DNA of 64,000 nt from SHVZ01 sp041906305 (GCA_041906305.1 JAYRJL010000009.1:177029-241028), one strand, 5' to 3'. Counted from the stretch's first letter, positions 26,462 through 35,282 are shown. A program made the numbers and translations. The notes: generated by a model from the sequence alone, not told the origin.

Positions 26462-27234
26462 CGGTCCGGCGCCGGCGCCACCTCGACGCCGATCACCTGC
26501 GCACGCTCGATCGCCGCCTTCAGGAAGCCCGATATCCGCGCCTCGTCGATCAGGCGGTTGACGGTCATCAGCGCGGTCGGCTTGCCCTTCGGCACGATGA
26601 TCGCCTGCGGCACGCCGAAGAGGTCGTCGTCGAGCACGCGATACGCCGGCTCCTCGCGCGCGAGCGTGGCGAGCCGCTGCCGGTTGCCGCCGAAGGCATC
26701 GACGGCGCGGCTCTCCAGCATCTGCTTCGCGGTCTCGGGACCGGCCGTGGCCCCTTCCACCAGCTTGGCCTTGTCGAGGTTGCGCTGGAGGTAGAGCGCG
26801 ATCGAGTCGCCGCGTCCGGCGCCGATCCTGAATTCCGGCCGGTCGATGTCCTTGACCGAGGCGATCGGCGAGTCCTTCAGTACGAGGAAGGTCTGCTTGA
26901 CCAGCATGTAAGTCTGCGAGAACTCGACCGTGCCGGCACGCGACGCATCGTAGGCGACGAAGCCGATGTCGGCGCGCCCGTCCCTCACCGCGTCGATCAC
27001 GGCGGCGACGCCGGGAACCGGCATCATCTGCACCGGCGTGCCGATCTGGCGGCCGAGCTCGCCGGCGAGATCGACGACGACGCCGCGGCTTTCACCGGCA
27101 GCGCTCACCGTGCCCTGCGCCGGATTGCCCTGGAGGAAGGCGGCCCGCAGCCTGCCCGTCGGCGCGATCAGCGGATCGGCGAGCGCGGCGCTGGCGGCGG
27201 CGACGAGCGCGAGAGCGAGGACGGCCAGACGCAT
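26458..27234 (-). CDS. Periplasmic amino-acid-type substrate-binding protein
   Basis: A 258-residue exported protein: signal peptide (MRLAVLALALVAAASAALA) and a family 3 binding fold (VVVDLAGELGRQIGTPVQM, GRADIGFVAYDASRAGTVEF, ESRAVDAFGGNRQRLATLA). No permease or ATPase genes are adjacent, so it is an orphan binding protein or works with a distant importer. It lies 10 bp after the LysE gene in a cysteine-synthase-LysE-binding-protein transcript. Confidence 0.88.
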   Translation of the reverse strand: MRLAVLALALVAAASAALADPLIAPTGRLRAAFLQGNPAQGTVSAAGESRGVVVDLAGELGRQIGTPVQMMPVPGVAAVIDAVRDGRADIGFVAYDASRAGTVEFSQTYMLVKQTFLVLKDSPIASVKDIDRPEFRIGAGRGDSIALYLQRNLDKAKLVEGATAGPETAKQMLESRAVDAFGGNRQRLATLAREEPAYRVLDDDLFGVPQAIIVPKGKPTALMTVNRLIDEARISGFLKAAIERAQVIGVEVAPAPDR

Positions 27235-27244
27235 CGATCGCCTC

Positions 27245-27871
27245 CTAGTCGTTCTGGCGGATCGCCGCCATGCCGAACCCCGCGGCGATCAGGAAGGATC
27301 CCGCCACCCGGTCCGTCCACCTGGCGAAGCGCGGGCTTCGGGCGAAGCGGTTGAGCCGCCCGGCGGCGAGGCCATAGGCCAGCAGCACGCCGAGCTCGAT
27401 CACCACGCTGGTGACCGCGAGGATCGTCACCTGGAGCCCGACATCGCCGGCCGGATCGATGAACTGCGGCAGGAGGGCCACGAAGTAGAACAGCGTCTTC
27501 GGGTCGGCGAGCTTCATGATGAGGCCGGCGCGGAAGATCGCCGGGTAGCGTGTATCGGCAGGCGCGGACGTGGCCGACAGGCTCGGATGCGATCCGCGGA
27601 AGGTCTGCAACCCGATCCACACGAGATAGATCACGCCGATCCAGCGGACCAGGTTGAAGAGGTCGTGCGACATCAGGATCAGCGAGCCGACGCCGATCGC
27701 CGAGAGCGCGAAGTAGACCGCATTGGCGCCGAGGATGCCGAGGCTCGCGACCGCCGATGCCTTGGCGCCGCGGGTCAATCCGACGGACACCACCATCAGC
27801 ACGGCGACGCCCGGCGCCAGGCAGAGCAGCGTCTCGGCGACGACGAAGATCAGCCAGGCATTGAAGTCCAT
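27245..27871 (-). CDS. LysE-family amino acid exporter
   Basis: A 208-residue membrane protein with six helices. The family signature is seen in APGVAVLMVVSVGLTRGAKA (residues about 19-38), with GANAVYFALSAIG and the central NPKT-like motif as KLADPKTLFYFVALLPQF. LysE/RhtB proteins export amino acids. ATG 27871 gives the usual start; the open frame extends far upstream without meaning. It follows the cysteine-synthase-like gene by 32 bp, which suggests export of a related amino acid. Confidence 0.92.
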   Translation of the reverse strand: MDFNAWLIFVVAETLLCLAPGVAVLMVVSVGLTRGAKASAVASLGILGANAVYFALSAIGVGSLILMSHDLFNLVRWIGVIYLVWIGLQTFRGSHPSLSATSAPADTRYPAIFRAGLIMKLADPKTLFYFVALLPQFIDPAGDVGLQVTILAVTSVVIELGVLLAYGLAAGRLNRFARSPRFARWTDRVAGSFLIAAGFGMAAIRQND

Positions 27872-27903
27872 CGGACGTCCCTTGAAGCAGCGCGACGGCC
27901 AGC

Positions 27904-28833
27904 CTAGCCGACCTTGTCGCCGAAGCCGCGCAGATACTTCATGCCGGTGTCGCACATGATCGTGACGATCGTGGCATCCGGCCCCAGGCGCTCGGCCAGC
28001 CTGAGCGCGGCCACGACATTGGCGCCGGTGGAGGTACCGGCGAAGACGCCCTCCTGCCGCGCCAGCCGCAAGGCCATCGCCACCGCGTCTTCGGTCGAGA
28101 CCCGCTCGATCGCATCCGGCAGCTCCTTCCGCCAGAGCTGCGTGACGAAGCCCGGGCCGACGCCGTCGATCTTGTGGGCGCCGGACGGGCCACCGGAAAG
28201 CACCGCCGACTCTGCCGGCTCGACCGCGACCAGGGTGATCTTCCCGTTCCGCCGCCGAAGACCCTCGGCCGTCCCGCGGAACGAGGCGGCGCTGCCGACG
28301 GCCTGAACGAAGCCGTCGATCCTTCCTTCCGTCTGGCTCCAGATCTCCTCGGCCATCCGGTGATAGGCGGAGAGCTGATCGGGATTCCTGAGCTGATCGG
28401 TCCAGAACGCACTCTTCTCCTTCGCGATCGCGCCGGCGGCGGCGATCATGTCCTTGGTCAGCTGCGCGGTCATCTTGCCGCTGTCGCTCTTCACCCCGTG
28501 AAGGCGCGCGCCGAGGATCCGCATGTGATCCAGCTTTTCGCGGGCGAAGGCGTCCGACGACACGATGTCGAGGGGATATCCCTTGACCGCGCAGACCAGC
28601 GCCAGCGACACGCCGGTCGAGCCGCCGGTGTACTCGACGACGGCGCCGCCGGGCTTCAGCCGCCCGTCGGCCTCGGCCGCCTCGATCATCGCCAGCGCCA
28701 TCCGGTCCTTCATGCTGCCGGTCGGATTCTCGTCCTCGAGCTTGAGGAGGATGCGGGCGCCGTTCGCGGGCGCGACGTTTCGGAGCGTCAGCAGCGAGGT
28801 GTCGCCGATGCACTCGAGGATGTTCTGCTTCAT
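27904..28833 (-). CDS. Cysteine synthase-like PLP enzyme
   Basis: A 309-residue fold-type II pyridoxal phosphate enzyme of the cysteine synthase/cystathionine beta-synthase family. The PLP lysine is in NPTGSMKDRMA (about residue 42), the phosphate loop is TGGSTGVSLA (about 69), and GVFAGTSTGANVVAA is near 265. The substrate loop reads TGGSTG instead of the TSGNTG of typical CysK, so the amino acid substrate may differ from O-acetylserine. First gene of a three-gene transcript, divergent from an HxlR regulator. Confidence 0.88.
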   Translation of the reverse strand: MKQNILECIGDTSLLTLRNVAPANGARILLKLEDENPTGSMKDRMALAMIEAAEADGRLKPGGAVVEYTGGSTGVSLALVCAVKGYPLDIVSSDAFAREKLDHMRILGARLHGVKSDSGKMTAQLTKDMIAAAGAIAKEKSAFWTDQLRNPDQLSAYHRMAEEIWSQTEGRIDGFVQAVGSAASFRGTAEGLRRRNGKITLVAVEPAESAVLSGGPSGAHKIDGVGPGFVTQLWRKELPDAIERVSTEDAVAMALRLARQEGVFAGTSTGANVVAALRLAERLGPDATIVTIMCDTGMKYLRGFGDKVG

Positions 28834-28867
28834 GGCCGGAGTCTAAGCCGAGGCCCGAACGCCCGCT

Positions 28868-28884
28868 GGTACGGAATCCGGACC
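28868..28884. promoter_or_regulatory. Near-perfect palindrome in the divergent HxlR/cysteine-synthase-like promoter region
   Basis: GGTACGGAATCCGGACC is a 17-bp palindrome with one mismatched pair, located 35 bp from the enzyme start and 34 bp from the HxlR start. It is a good candidate for the HxlR binding site. Confidence 0.5.
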
Positions 28885-28918
28885 GGCCGCCCCTTCCCGC
28901 ACATGCTACCGTGGCGGC

Positions 28919-29587
28919 ATGACCGGATATGGCCAGTTCTGCTCGGTGGCCCGCGCGCACGAGGCGCTCGGTGGCCGCTGGACCCTTCTCGTCGTGCGCG
29001 AACTTCTCTGCGGCAGCCGCCGCTTCAACGATATCCGCCGGGGCATTCCGCGCGTGTCGCGCACGATGCTCTCCGAACGCCTGCAGACGCTGATCGAGGC
29101 CGGCGCGGTCGAGCGCAGCGACGGCGAGCACGGGCCGGAATACGAGCTGACGGAAGCAGGCCGCGAGCTCGGCTCGCTGGTCGGGGCGCTGGCGACATGG
29201 GGCCAGCGCTGGCTGCCGAGGCATGCCGAGGACGAGGATCTCGACCCCGAGCCACTGCTGGTCGACATGGCGCGCCGCGTCCGGTCATCGGCCCTGCCGC
29301 CGGAGCCGGTCGTCCTGCGTTTCGAGATCGACGGGCCGCGCCATCCGCGCTTCCTGCTGCTGAAGCCCGGCGAGATCTCGCTCTGCACGCACAACCTCGG
29401 CTTCCCGGAGATTGTCGTCCGCGCCCGCCTCGGCGCGTTGGCCGCATGGTGGCGCGGAGACGTCGACTTCAGGCGGGCGGGCATCGCCATCGAGGGACCC
29501 AAGGCGCTGGCGCGCGCCTTTCCCGAGTGGTTCGAGCGCTATCAGTTCGCTCATGTTGCTCCGGCCCGGGAGGCCCGCGCGTCATGA
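28919..29587 (+). CDS. HxlR-family transcriptional regulator with C-terminal SCP2-like domain
   Basis: A 222-residue protein. Residues 1-100 are the HxlR winged helix (CSVARAHEALGGRWTLLVVR, RFNDIRRGIPRVSRTMLSER, YELTEAGREL). Residues about 125-215 resemble the sterol-carrier-like domain found in longer HxlR proteins (VVLRFEIDGPRHPRFLL), which may bind a hydrophobic ligand. It is divergent from the cysteine-synthase-like gene. Its end overlaps the DUF488 gene by ATGA. Confidence 0.88.
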   Translation: MTGYGQFCSVARAHEALGGRWTLLVVRELLCGSRRFNDIRRGIPRVSRTMLSERLQTLIEAGAVERSDGEHGPEYELTEAGRELGSLVGALATWGQRWLPRHAEDEDLDPEPLLVDMARRVRSSALPPEPVVLRFEIDGPRHPRFLLLKPGEISLCTHNLGFPEIVVRARLGALAAWWRGDVDFRRAGIAIEGPKALARAFPEWFERYQFAHVAPAREARAS

Positions 29588-29970
29588 CCGTCCGCATCGT
29601 CCGTCTGGGCACGCCGCGCCACCCGTCGGAAGGCACGCGCATCGGCACCGTCCGCCGGCCGCCGCGCGGCGTGCCGAAGAACCGCTTCGCCGCCGACGAC
29701 TGGTACGACGTCTGGTATCCGGATCTCTCGCCGAGCCAGGATCTCGTCTCGAAGGCGCTGAAGGCGGAGAGCGACGCCGAGTGGAACGCCTTCGTCCGTG
29801 CCTTCAAGACCGAGATGAAGGAACCGGGACCGAGCCGCACGCTCGATCTGCTCGCTGCGCTCTCGCACGATGCCGACTTCTCGGTCGGCTGCTACTGCGA
29901 GGACGAGGCGCGCTGCCACCGCTCGGTGCTGCGCACGCTGCTCGCCGAGCGCAAGGCGAAGATCGCCTAA
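29584..29970 (+). CDS. DUF488 family protein
   Basis: A 128-residue protein with DUF488 hallmarks: DVWYPDLSPSQDLV in the middle and the Cys-rich VGCYCEDEARCHRSVL near the C-terminus. The function of the family is not known. It is coupled to the HxlR gene (ATGA) and converges on the histidine kinase gene with overlapping stops (29967-29970). Confidence 0.85.
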   Translation: MTVRIVRLGTPRHPSEGTRIGTVRRPPRGVPKNRFAADDWYDVWYPDLSPSQDLVSKALKAESDAEWNAFVRAFKTEMKEPGPSRTLDLLAALSHDADFSVGCYCEDEARCHRSVLRTLLAERKAKIA

Positions 29971-31808
29971 GCCTTCAGCCGCACGATCTCGCCGGCCGGC
30001 GCAAGCGCGACGATCGCGTCGAGCAACTGCTTGTCGCTGAACGGCTTGGCCAGCACCGCCGCGTGCCGGAACGCTTCCGGCAGGCTCTCGCGGCCATAGC
30101 CGGTCACGAAGACGAAGGGGATGTTCTTCCGGGTGAGCGCCGCGGCGATCGCGTCGACCGGCTTGCCGTGGAGGTTGGCATCGAGCAGCGCCGCGTCGAA
30201 GCCGCCCCGCTCGATCGCCGCAAGCGCCTCCTTCTCGGTGCCGACCGGACGGCCGACCTCGGCCCCGGCGACCTCCAGGCTGCTGACGAGTCCGAGCGCG
30301 ATCAGCGGCTCGTCCTCAATCACCAGCAGGCGCCGACCGGCCAGGATCGGGCGCGGTTCGCTCGCGGCGGCGGGGACCGTCGAGGCGGCACCGATCAGCT
30401 CCGCCTCCGTCCGCGCCATCGCTCTGGTTGCGGCGGACGAGGCCGGCAGCGGCAACGTGATCTCCCAGGTGACGCCCTTGGCGTCGCAGATCATCTCGGC
30501 TCGCCCACCCTCGCTCTTGGCGCTCTGCTCGATCAGTCGCGTGCCGAAGCCGCGCTTGATCGGCGCGATCACCGTCGGCCCGCCGCGTTCCTCCCATTTG
30601 AGGTGCAGCGTCTCGTCCTTGACCGACCAGTTGACGGTCACCCACCCGCCGGTCGCCGACAGCGCCCCGTGCTTGGAGGAATTGGTGCCGAGCTCGTGCA
30701 GCATCAGCGCCAGGTGCAGCGTCATCTGCGGCATCAGCAGGACCGTCGGGCCCCAGGCGGTGAGCTTGGTCTCGTCGACCGAGCCGTGCAGGAGCTGGTC
30801 GCGGATGAGCGCGCGGAGATCGGCGCCCTGCCACGTCGAGTCGGTCAGCAGCGTGTGCACGCGCGCCAGCGACTGGATGCGGCCGGAGAAGCGCGCGGCG
30901 AAGTCGGCGGGATCCTTGGTGTTCCACAGCGTCTGCTGGACGATGGCCTGCACCACCGCGAGCGTGTTCTTGACCCGGTGGTTGAGCTCGCTGACCAGGA
31001 GCTGCCGGGTCGCATCGGCCTGCTTCCTCTGGCTGATGTCGCGCGCGATCTTGGATGCGCCGATGATGTGGCCGTTCGCGTCGCGGATCGGCGAAACCGT
31101 CAGCGAGATGTCGATCAGCGTGCCGTCCTTGCGACGGCGGATCGTCTCGTAGTGGTCGACGCGCTCGCCCCGACGGATGCGCTCGATGATCCCCGGCTCC
31201 TCGTTGTGCCGATCCGTCGGGATCAGCATCAGCACCGACTGGCCGACCGCTTCGTCGGCCGTGTACCCGAAGAGGCGCTCAGCGCCGCGGTTCCAGCTGA
31301 CGATCGTCCCGTCCAGATTCTTCGAGACGATCGCGTCATCCGAAGATTCCACGATCAGCGCCAGCCGGCGCGACAGGTTCTCGCCGACCATCCGGTCGGT
31401 CATGTCGCGGAAATAGCAGATGACCGCGTAGCGGCCGTCCGCCAAGACGATCCGGTTGATCCGCCACTCATAGGACTCGACGACGCCGAGATCGGCACGC
31501 TCGTCGATCAGCAGCGGCGCCACGTAGGGCTCGCCGGTTTCGAGCGTATGCCGGAAGCGGCGGACGGCCTCCTCCGCGAAATCATCCTTCCAGAGCGTGT
31601 GCATCACCTCGGCGAAGTCGCGCCCGATGCCGCCTCCCGGAATGCCGCTGAAGGCGGGTTGCGCCAGAGGGTTCGCCGCGCAGAGGCGGAAATCGGCGTC
31701 GACCAGATAGACCGCCATCGGCGCATGCCCCATCAGCGCCTCGAACTGGGCGACCGGGTCGAGGGGGGCGGTGCGGGAGGGGTCGACAGACGGCGACGAA
31801 GGAACCAT
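29967..31808 (-). CDS. PAS-HWE histidine kinase with C-terminal receiver domain
   Basis: A 613-residue cytoplasmic hybrid sensor with no membrane segment. Order: PAS 1 (residues about 22-140, HAPMAVYLVDADFRL), PAS 2 with PAC (about 148-270, IVSWNRGAERLFGYTADE), HWE/HisKA_2 kinase (ELNHRVKNTLAVVQAI, phospho-His near 284; ATP site LMLHELGTNSSKHGAL), and a receiver domain (RRLLVIEDEPLIALGLV; phospho-Asp in AALLDANLHG). HWE kinases are largely alphaproteobacterial and often act in light or general stress signalling. The output partner is not adjacent. Confidence 0.93.
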   Translation of the reverse strand: MVPSSPSVDPSRTAPLDPVAQFEALMGHAPMAVYLVDADFRLCAANPLAQPAFSGIPGGGIGRDFAEVMHTLWKDDFAEEAVRRFRHTLETGEPYVAPLLIDERADLGVVESYEWRINRIVLADGRYAVICYFRDMTDRMVGENLSRRLALIVESSDDAIVSKNLDGTIVSWNRGAERLFGYTADEAVGQSVLMLIPTDRHNEEPGIIERIRRGERVDHYETIRRRKDGTLIDISLTVSPIRDANGHIIGASKIARDISQRKQADATRQLLVSELNHRVKNTLAVVQAIVQQTLWNTKDPADFAARFSGRIQSLARVHTLLTDSTWQGADLRALIRDQLLHGSVDETKLTAWGPTVLLMPQMTLHLALMLHELGTNSSKHGALSATGGWVTVNWSVKDETLHLKWEERGGPTVIAPIKRGFGTRLIEQSAKSEGGRAEMICDAKGVTWEITLPLPASSAATRAMARTEAELIGAASTVPAAASEPRPILAGRRLLVIEDEPLIALGLVSSLEVAGAEVGRPVGTEKEALAAIERGGFDAALLDANLHGKPVDAIAAALTRKNIPFVFVTGYGRESLPEAFRHAAVLAKPFSDKQLLDAIVALAPAGEIVRLKA

Positions 31809-31907
31809 ATCGAGGCTAGAATACCCGGCAGCGGTCCCGCTTCCGGTGGCAAATTGGTGACTGTCTAGTTAGTTGCGAACAATTCTCAACTGAGCTATGC
31901 TTCGATC

Positions 31908-32432
31908 ATGTACCGTGACAATTCCCTGATTCCCGCCGAAGCCGTGCGCCTGGCCGCTCTCGGAGAGCTGGCACGGTCGCCGCGGCGTTACGGGGATCTC
32001 GCGGTCGCGGTGCGCCATTTCGCCCAGCGGCTGGTCGGGCCATCACTCGACCTGCTGGGCCCGTCGCTCGAGCTCCTGAAGATCGAGGGGTTGATCCGCC
32101 CCCAGGAAGGCGAGGATCCCCTGCTCGAGCTGACCGAGGCCGGCCGTGCCGCGCTGTCGCGGCTGCTCTCGGCCCCGCTCAAGATCCAGGGCGGCGAGAT
32201 CAACCGCCTCGTGGTGGCGCTCAAGCTCCGCTTCCTCGACCTGCTGGCGCCCGAGGGCCGGATGGACCAGCTGGACTTCCTGGCGGATGCGCTGATCGGC
32301 GAGCACGCGCGCCTCGCCGACCTGCGCTGCGCGACCGACCCGGCCTCGCCGCTCGCGGCCTGGCTCGATCTCGAGATCGAGCAGATCGACGCCAAGATCT
32401 CGTGGTGCGAGCGTCAGCGGAAGCCGTTCTGA
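31908..32432 (+). CDS. PadR-like transcriptional regulator
   Basis: A 174-residue protein. The N-terminal part looks like a winged helix (VRLAALGELARSPRRYGDLA, LLKIEGLI, LELTEAGRAAL); the helical C-terminal part (VALKLRFLDLL and EIEQIDAKISWCERQ) resembles the PadR C-terminal dimer domain. The match is by pattern only, so function is uncertain. It is divergent from the kinase gene and convergent with the SDR gene, 3 bp apart. Confidence 0.65.
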   Translation: MYRDNSLIPAEAVRLAALGELARSPRRYGDLAVAVRHFAQRLVGPSLDLLGPSLELLKIEGLIRPQEGEDPLLELTEAGRAALSRLLSAPLKIQGGEINRLVVALKLRFLDLLAPEGRMDQLDFLADALIGEHARLADLRCATDPASPLAAWLDLEIEQIDAKISWCERQRKPF

Positions 32433-32435
32433 CCT

Positions 32436-33173
32436 TCAGAACAGGTGCTGCCCGCCGGTGATGAAGACCTCCGTGCCGGTCACGTAGGCCGACTCCTCGC
32501 TGGCGAGGTAGTAGACCGTCTTCGCGACTTCGTCCGGCTGACCCAGGCGGTTCAGCGGAATCCTCGGCAGCAGCACCTCGGTCTCCGGCGACAGCATCGC
32601 GGTCTCTATCTCGCCCGGCGCCACCGCGTTCACGCGGATGCCGAGCTGCGCCAGCTCCGCCGCCATCTCGCGGGTGAGGCCCGAGAGCGCCGCCTTCGAG
32701 GTCGAATAGGCCGATCCGGCAAAAGGATGGATCGCGTGGCCCGCGATCGAGGTGACGTTGACGATCGCGCCCTTGCCACGATGGAGCGCCGAAGCGAAGC
32801 CGCGGGCGAGCTTGAGCGGCGCGAAGAAGTTGAGCTCGAACACCTGCCGCCAGGCATCGAGGTCGCCGTTGAGCACGCCCAGCCGCTCCTTGAAGGGCGT
32901 CTTCGGCGACCACCCGGCGTTGTTGATCAGCGCATGGAGCGGCGCCTCGCCGAGCGTCGCGTTCGCTTCGTCGACGAAGCGCTCGATGCTTCCCGGCTCG
33001 CCCAGGTCGGCGACGATGTGCCGAGTCCAGGCCGGGTCGCGCAGGCAGTCCGGCGGCACGTCCTCGCGCGAGGTGGTGAGGATGCGCCAACCGCGATCGG
33101 CGAACAGGCGCGCGGTCGCGTGCCCGATGCCGCGCGAGGCGCCGGTGACGATCGCGGTCCGGCGCTCGCTCAT
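32436..33173 (-). CDS. Short-chain dehydrogenase/reductase
   Basis: A 245-residue SDR: cofactor motif TGASRGIGHA (about residues 10-19), NNAG (about 88), catalytic Ser in VNVTSIAGHA, and YSTSK (Tyr and Lys about 154-158). The overall pattern matches 3-oxoacyl-ACP reductase-like classical SDRs; the substrate is unknown. ATG 33173 overlaps the stop of the CDF gene (ATGA), so they are co-translated. Confidence 0.9.
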   Translation of the reverse strand: MSERRTAIVTGASRGIGHATARLFADRGWRILTTSREDVPPDCLRDPAWTRHIVADLGEPGSIERFVDEANATLGEAPLHALINNAGWSPKTPFKERLGVLNGDLDAWRQVFELNFFAPLKLARGFASALHRGKGAIVNVTSIAGHAIHPFAGSAYSTSKAALSGLTREMAAELAQLGIRVNAVAPGEIETAMLSPETEVLLPRIPLNRLGQPDEVAKTVYYLASEESAYVTGTEVFITGGQHLF

Positions 33174-34075
33174 GACGCCATCTCCGGCTCGGCCGCATCG
33201 GTCGGATCCTGATGGATCAGGATCTCGGCGCCCGGAAACGCCTCGAACAGAGCCGCCTCGACCTCGTCGCTGATGATGTGGGCGCGCGACAGGCTGATCT
33301 CCGCCGGCAGCACCATGTGGAACTGGATGAAGACACGAGGTCCGGAGCTGCGCGTGCGGAGATCGTGCACCGCTAGGACTTCCGGGTGACGCTTGGCGAT
33401 GGCCTCGATCTGCAGGCGCACCTCGTCCGAGAGCTCGCGGTCCATCAGCATGTCGAGGGACGTGCGCGCGATCTGGACGGCCCCGAACAGCATGTAGCCG
33501 GCGATGGCGATGCCGCAGATCGGGTCGATCCACTGGATGCCCAGCCACTGGGCCAGCGCCAGGGAGAGAATGACGCTGCCGTTCATCAGCACGTCGCCGG
33601 TGTAGTGCAGTCGGTCAGCGCGGATCGCGACCGATCCCGACCGCCTCACGACATAGGCCTGGAAGCGCACGAGCGCGAAGGTCGCGACGATCGACACGCA
33701 CATGACCGCAAGCCCGATCGAGGCGTTCTGGATCGGGCGCGGCTGGAGAAGGCTGCCGGCGGCCTGCAGCACGACGAGTAGCCCTGACCCGGCGACGAAG
33801 GCGGCCTGGCCCAGCGCCGCCAGCGGCTCGGCCTTGCCGTGACCGAAGCGATGATCGTCGTCGGCCGGCACCTGCGCCCGCCGGATCGCGACCAGGTTCA
33901 CCAGCGAGGCGGCCGCGTCGATCAGCGAGTCGACCAGGCTCGACAGCACGGCGACCGATCCGGTCGCCTGCCAGGCGACCGCCTTGACCAGGGCGAGGCC
34001 GCAGGCGAGCGCGACCGCGGCATAGGTCGCGAGCCGCATCAGCCGCCGCGCAGTCGGGGTATCCCCCGGAGTCAT
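33170..34075 (-). CDS. Cation diffusion facilitator (FieF-like) metal exporter
   Basis: A 301-residue membrane transporter with about six helices (to residue 200) and a cytoplasmic metal-binding domain. CDF motifs: SLVDSLIDAAASLVNL (Asp ligands), DDDHRFGHGKAEPLAAL, and ADRLHYTGDVLMNG. These fit FieF-type zinc or iron exporters. The open frame extends to 34147 inside pdxH; ATG 34075 lies just after the pdxH stop and gives the normal N-terminus. Operon with pdxH upstream and the SDR downstream. Confidence 0.91.
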   Translation of the reverse strand: MTPGDTPTARRLMRLATYAAVALACGLALVKAVAWQATGSVAVLSSLVDSLIDAAASLVNLVAIRRAQVPADDDHRFGHGKAEPLAALGQAAFVAGSGLLVVLQAAGSLLQPRPIQNASIGLAVMCVSIVATFALVRFQAYVVRRSGSVAIRADRLHYTGDVLMNGSVILSLALAQWLGIQWIDPICGIAIAGYMLFGAVQIARTSLDMLMDRELSDEVRLQIEAIAKRHPEVLAVHDLRTRSSGPRVFIQFHMVLPAEISLSRAHIISDEVEAALFEAFPGAEILIHQDPTDAAEPEMAS

Positions 34076-34085
34076 CGCGCGGACT

Positions 34086-34676
34086 TCATGGGAAAAGCCG
34101 CGACATGGACCAGCCGGCACCCTCCCGGCGGTAGACCAGCCGGTCATGTAGACGGAACGGTTTGTCTTGCCAAAACTCCATCGCCTCCGGCGCCACCCGG
34201 AAGCCCGACCAGTGGGGCGGGCGGGGAATGGAGCCGATCAGGTGCTTGGCCGTCACCTCGGCGACCCGCTTCTCCAGGTGAAAGCGGCTCTCCAGGGGCC
34301 GCGACTGGTCGGAGGCCCAGGCGCCGATCTGGCTGCCGCGGGCCCGGGTCGCGTAGTAGGCGTCGGCCTCGACCGGGTCGACCGCGGTGACCGGGCCTTC
34401 GATCCGCACCTGGCGGCGCAGCGACTTCCAGTGGAAGAGCAGCGCCGCTCGCGGATTGGCCTTCAGCTCGCCGCCTTTCCTGCTTTCGAGGTTCGTATAG
34501 AAGACGAAGCCGCGTGCATCCGCGTCCTTGAGCAGCACCATGCGCGCCGAGGGACGGCCGGCGGCATCGGCCGTCGCCAGCGTCATCGCCGTCGGGTCGT
34601 TCGGCTCGCTGGTCTTGGCTTCTTCGAGCCAGCGATGGAAGAGCAGGATCGGATCGCCTTCGTCCGTGTCAGTCAT
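34086..34676 (-). CDS. pdxH: Pyridoxamine 5'-phosphate oxidase
   Basis: A 196-residue FMN enzyme that makes pyridoxal 5'-phosphate. Motifs: RPSARMVLLKD, FVFYTNLESRKGGELKANP, LFHWKSLRRQVRIEG, and the C-terminal PHWSGFRVAPEAMEFWQ. ATG 34676 gives the usual start (MTDTDEGDPILLFHRWL); the longer frame upstream overlaps the divergent lipoprotein gene. It is first in a pdxH-CDF-SDR transcript. Confidence 0.95.
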   Translation of the reverse strand: MTDTDEGDPILLFHRWLEEAKTSEPNDPTAMTLATADAAGRPSARMVLLKDADARGFVFYTNLESRKGGELKANPRAALLFHWKSLRRQVRIEGPVTAVDPVEADAYYATRARGSQIGAWASDQSRPLESRFHLEKRVAEVTAKHLIGSIPRPPHWSGFRVAPEAMEFWQDKPFRLHDRLVYRREGAGWSMSRLFP

Positions 34677-34806
34677 GGGTCCGCTGCCTAGTGTGATCCA
34701 CGCCACTTTGTTGCCTACATCGGGGCTATTATATGCCGATGAAGGAACGGCGGGTGAAAGCCGCCCGTTGTCGCAAGCGAACAGAAGCCAGAGGGACGAA
34801 TCCGAG

Positions 34807-35271
34807 ATGAAGATGAAGATCGCAGCGGTCGGCATGGCCGCGCTGGTGCTGGCGGGCTGCGAAGGCACCGGTCCGAAGCAGGGCGTGGGCACGGTCGCCG
34901 GCGCCATCGGCGGTGCCGCCATCGGCAGCCAGTTCGGCCGCGGAACCGGCAGCGTCGCCGCGATCGCCGCCGGCACGCTGCTCGGCGCCTTCCTCGGCAG
35001 CGAGGTCGGCAAGAGCCTCGATTCGGCCGATCGCGCCGCGCACGACCGCGCCCAGGCCCGCGCCTACACCGCGCCGGTCGGCGAGCGCATCACCTGGAAC
35101 AACCCGCAGTCCGGGAATTCCGGCACCATCGTCACGACCCGCGAGGGCACCGCCCAGGGCGGCGCCTATTGCCGGGAATTCCAGAACACGATCATCGTCG
35201 GCGGCAAGCAGGAGCAGGCCTACGGCACCGCCTGCAGGCAGCCCGACGGCTCCTGGAAAGTCGTTCAGTAA
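34807..35271 (+). CDS. Glycine-zipper lipoprotein (17-kDa surface antigen-like)
   Basis: A 154-residue lipoprotein: lipobox LAGC (Cys18), then a glycine-zipper segment (GAIGGAAIGSQFGRGTGSVA, about residues 32-51), and a C-terminal domain (ERITWNNPQSGNSGTI, YCREFQNTIIVGGKQEQAYG). This is the architecture of rickettsial 17-kDa antigen-like and SlyB-like envelope proteins. ATG 34807 was chosen because it starts the signal sequence. It is divergent from pdxH and followed by a strong terminator. Confidence 0.87.
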   Translation: MKMKIAAVGMAALVLAGCEGTGPKQGVGTVAGAIGGAAIGSQFGRGTGSVAAIAAGTLLGAFLGSEVGKSLDSADRAAHDRAQARAYTAPVGERITWNNPQSGNSGTIVTTREGTAQGGAYCREFQNTIIVGGKQEQAYGTACRQPDGSWKVVQ

Positions 35272-35282
35272 CCCCCATATCT

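Noticed and set aside
27245..29224. 659-codon minus-strand frame ending in the LysE protein
   Set aside because: The part upstream of 27871 is a shadow of the cysteine-synthase-like and HxlR genes; only the last 208 residues have membrane-protein character.
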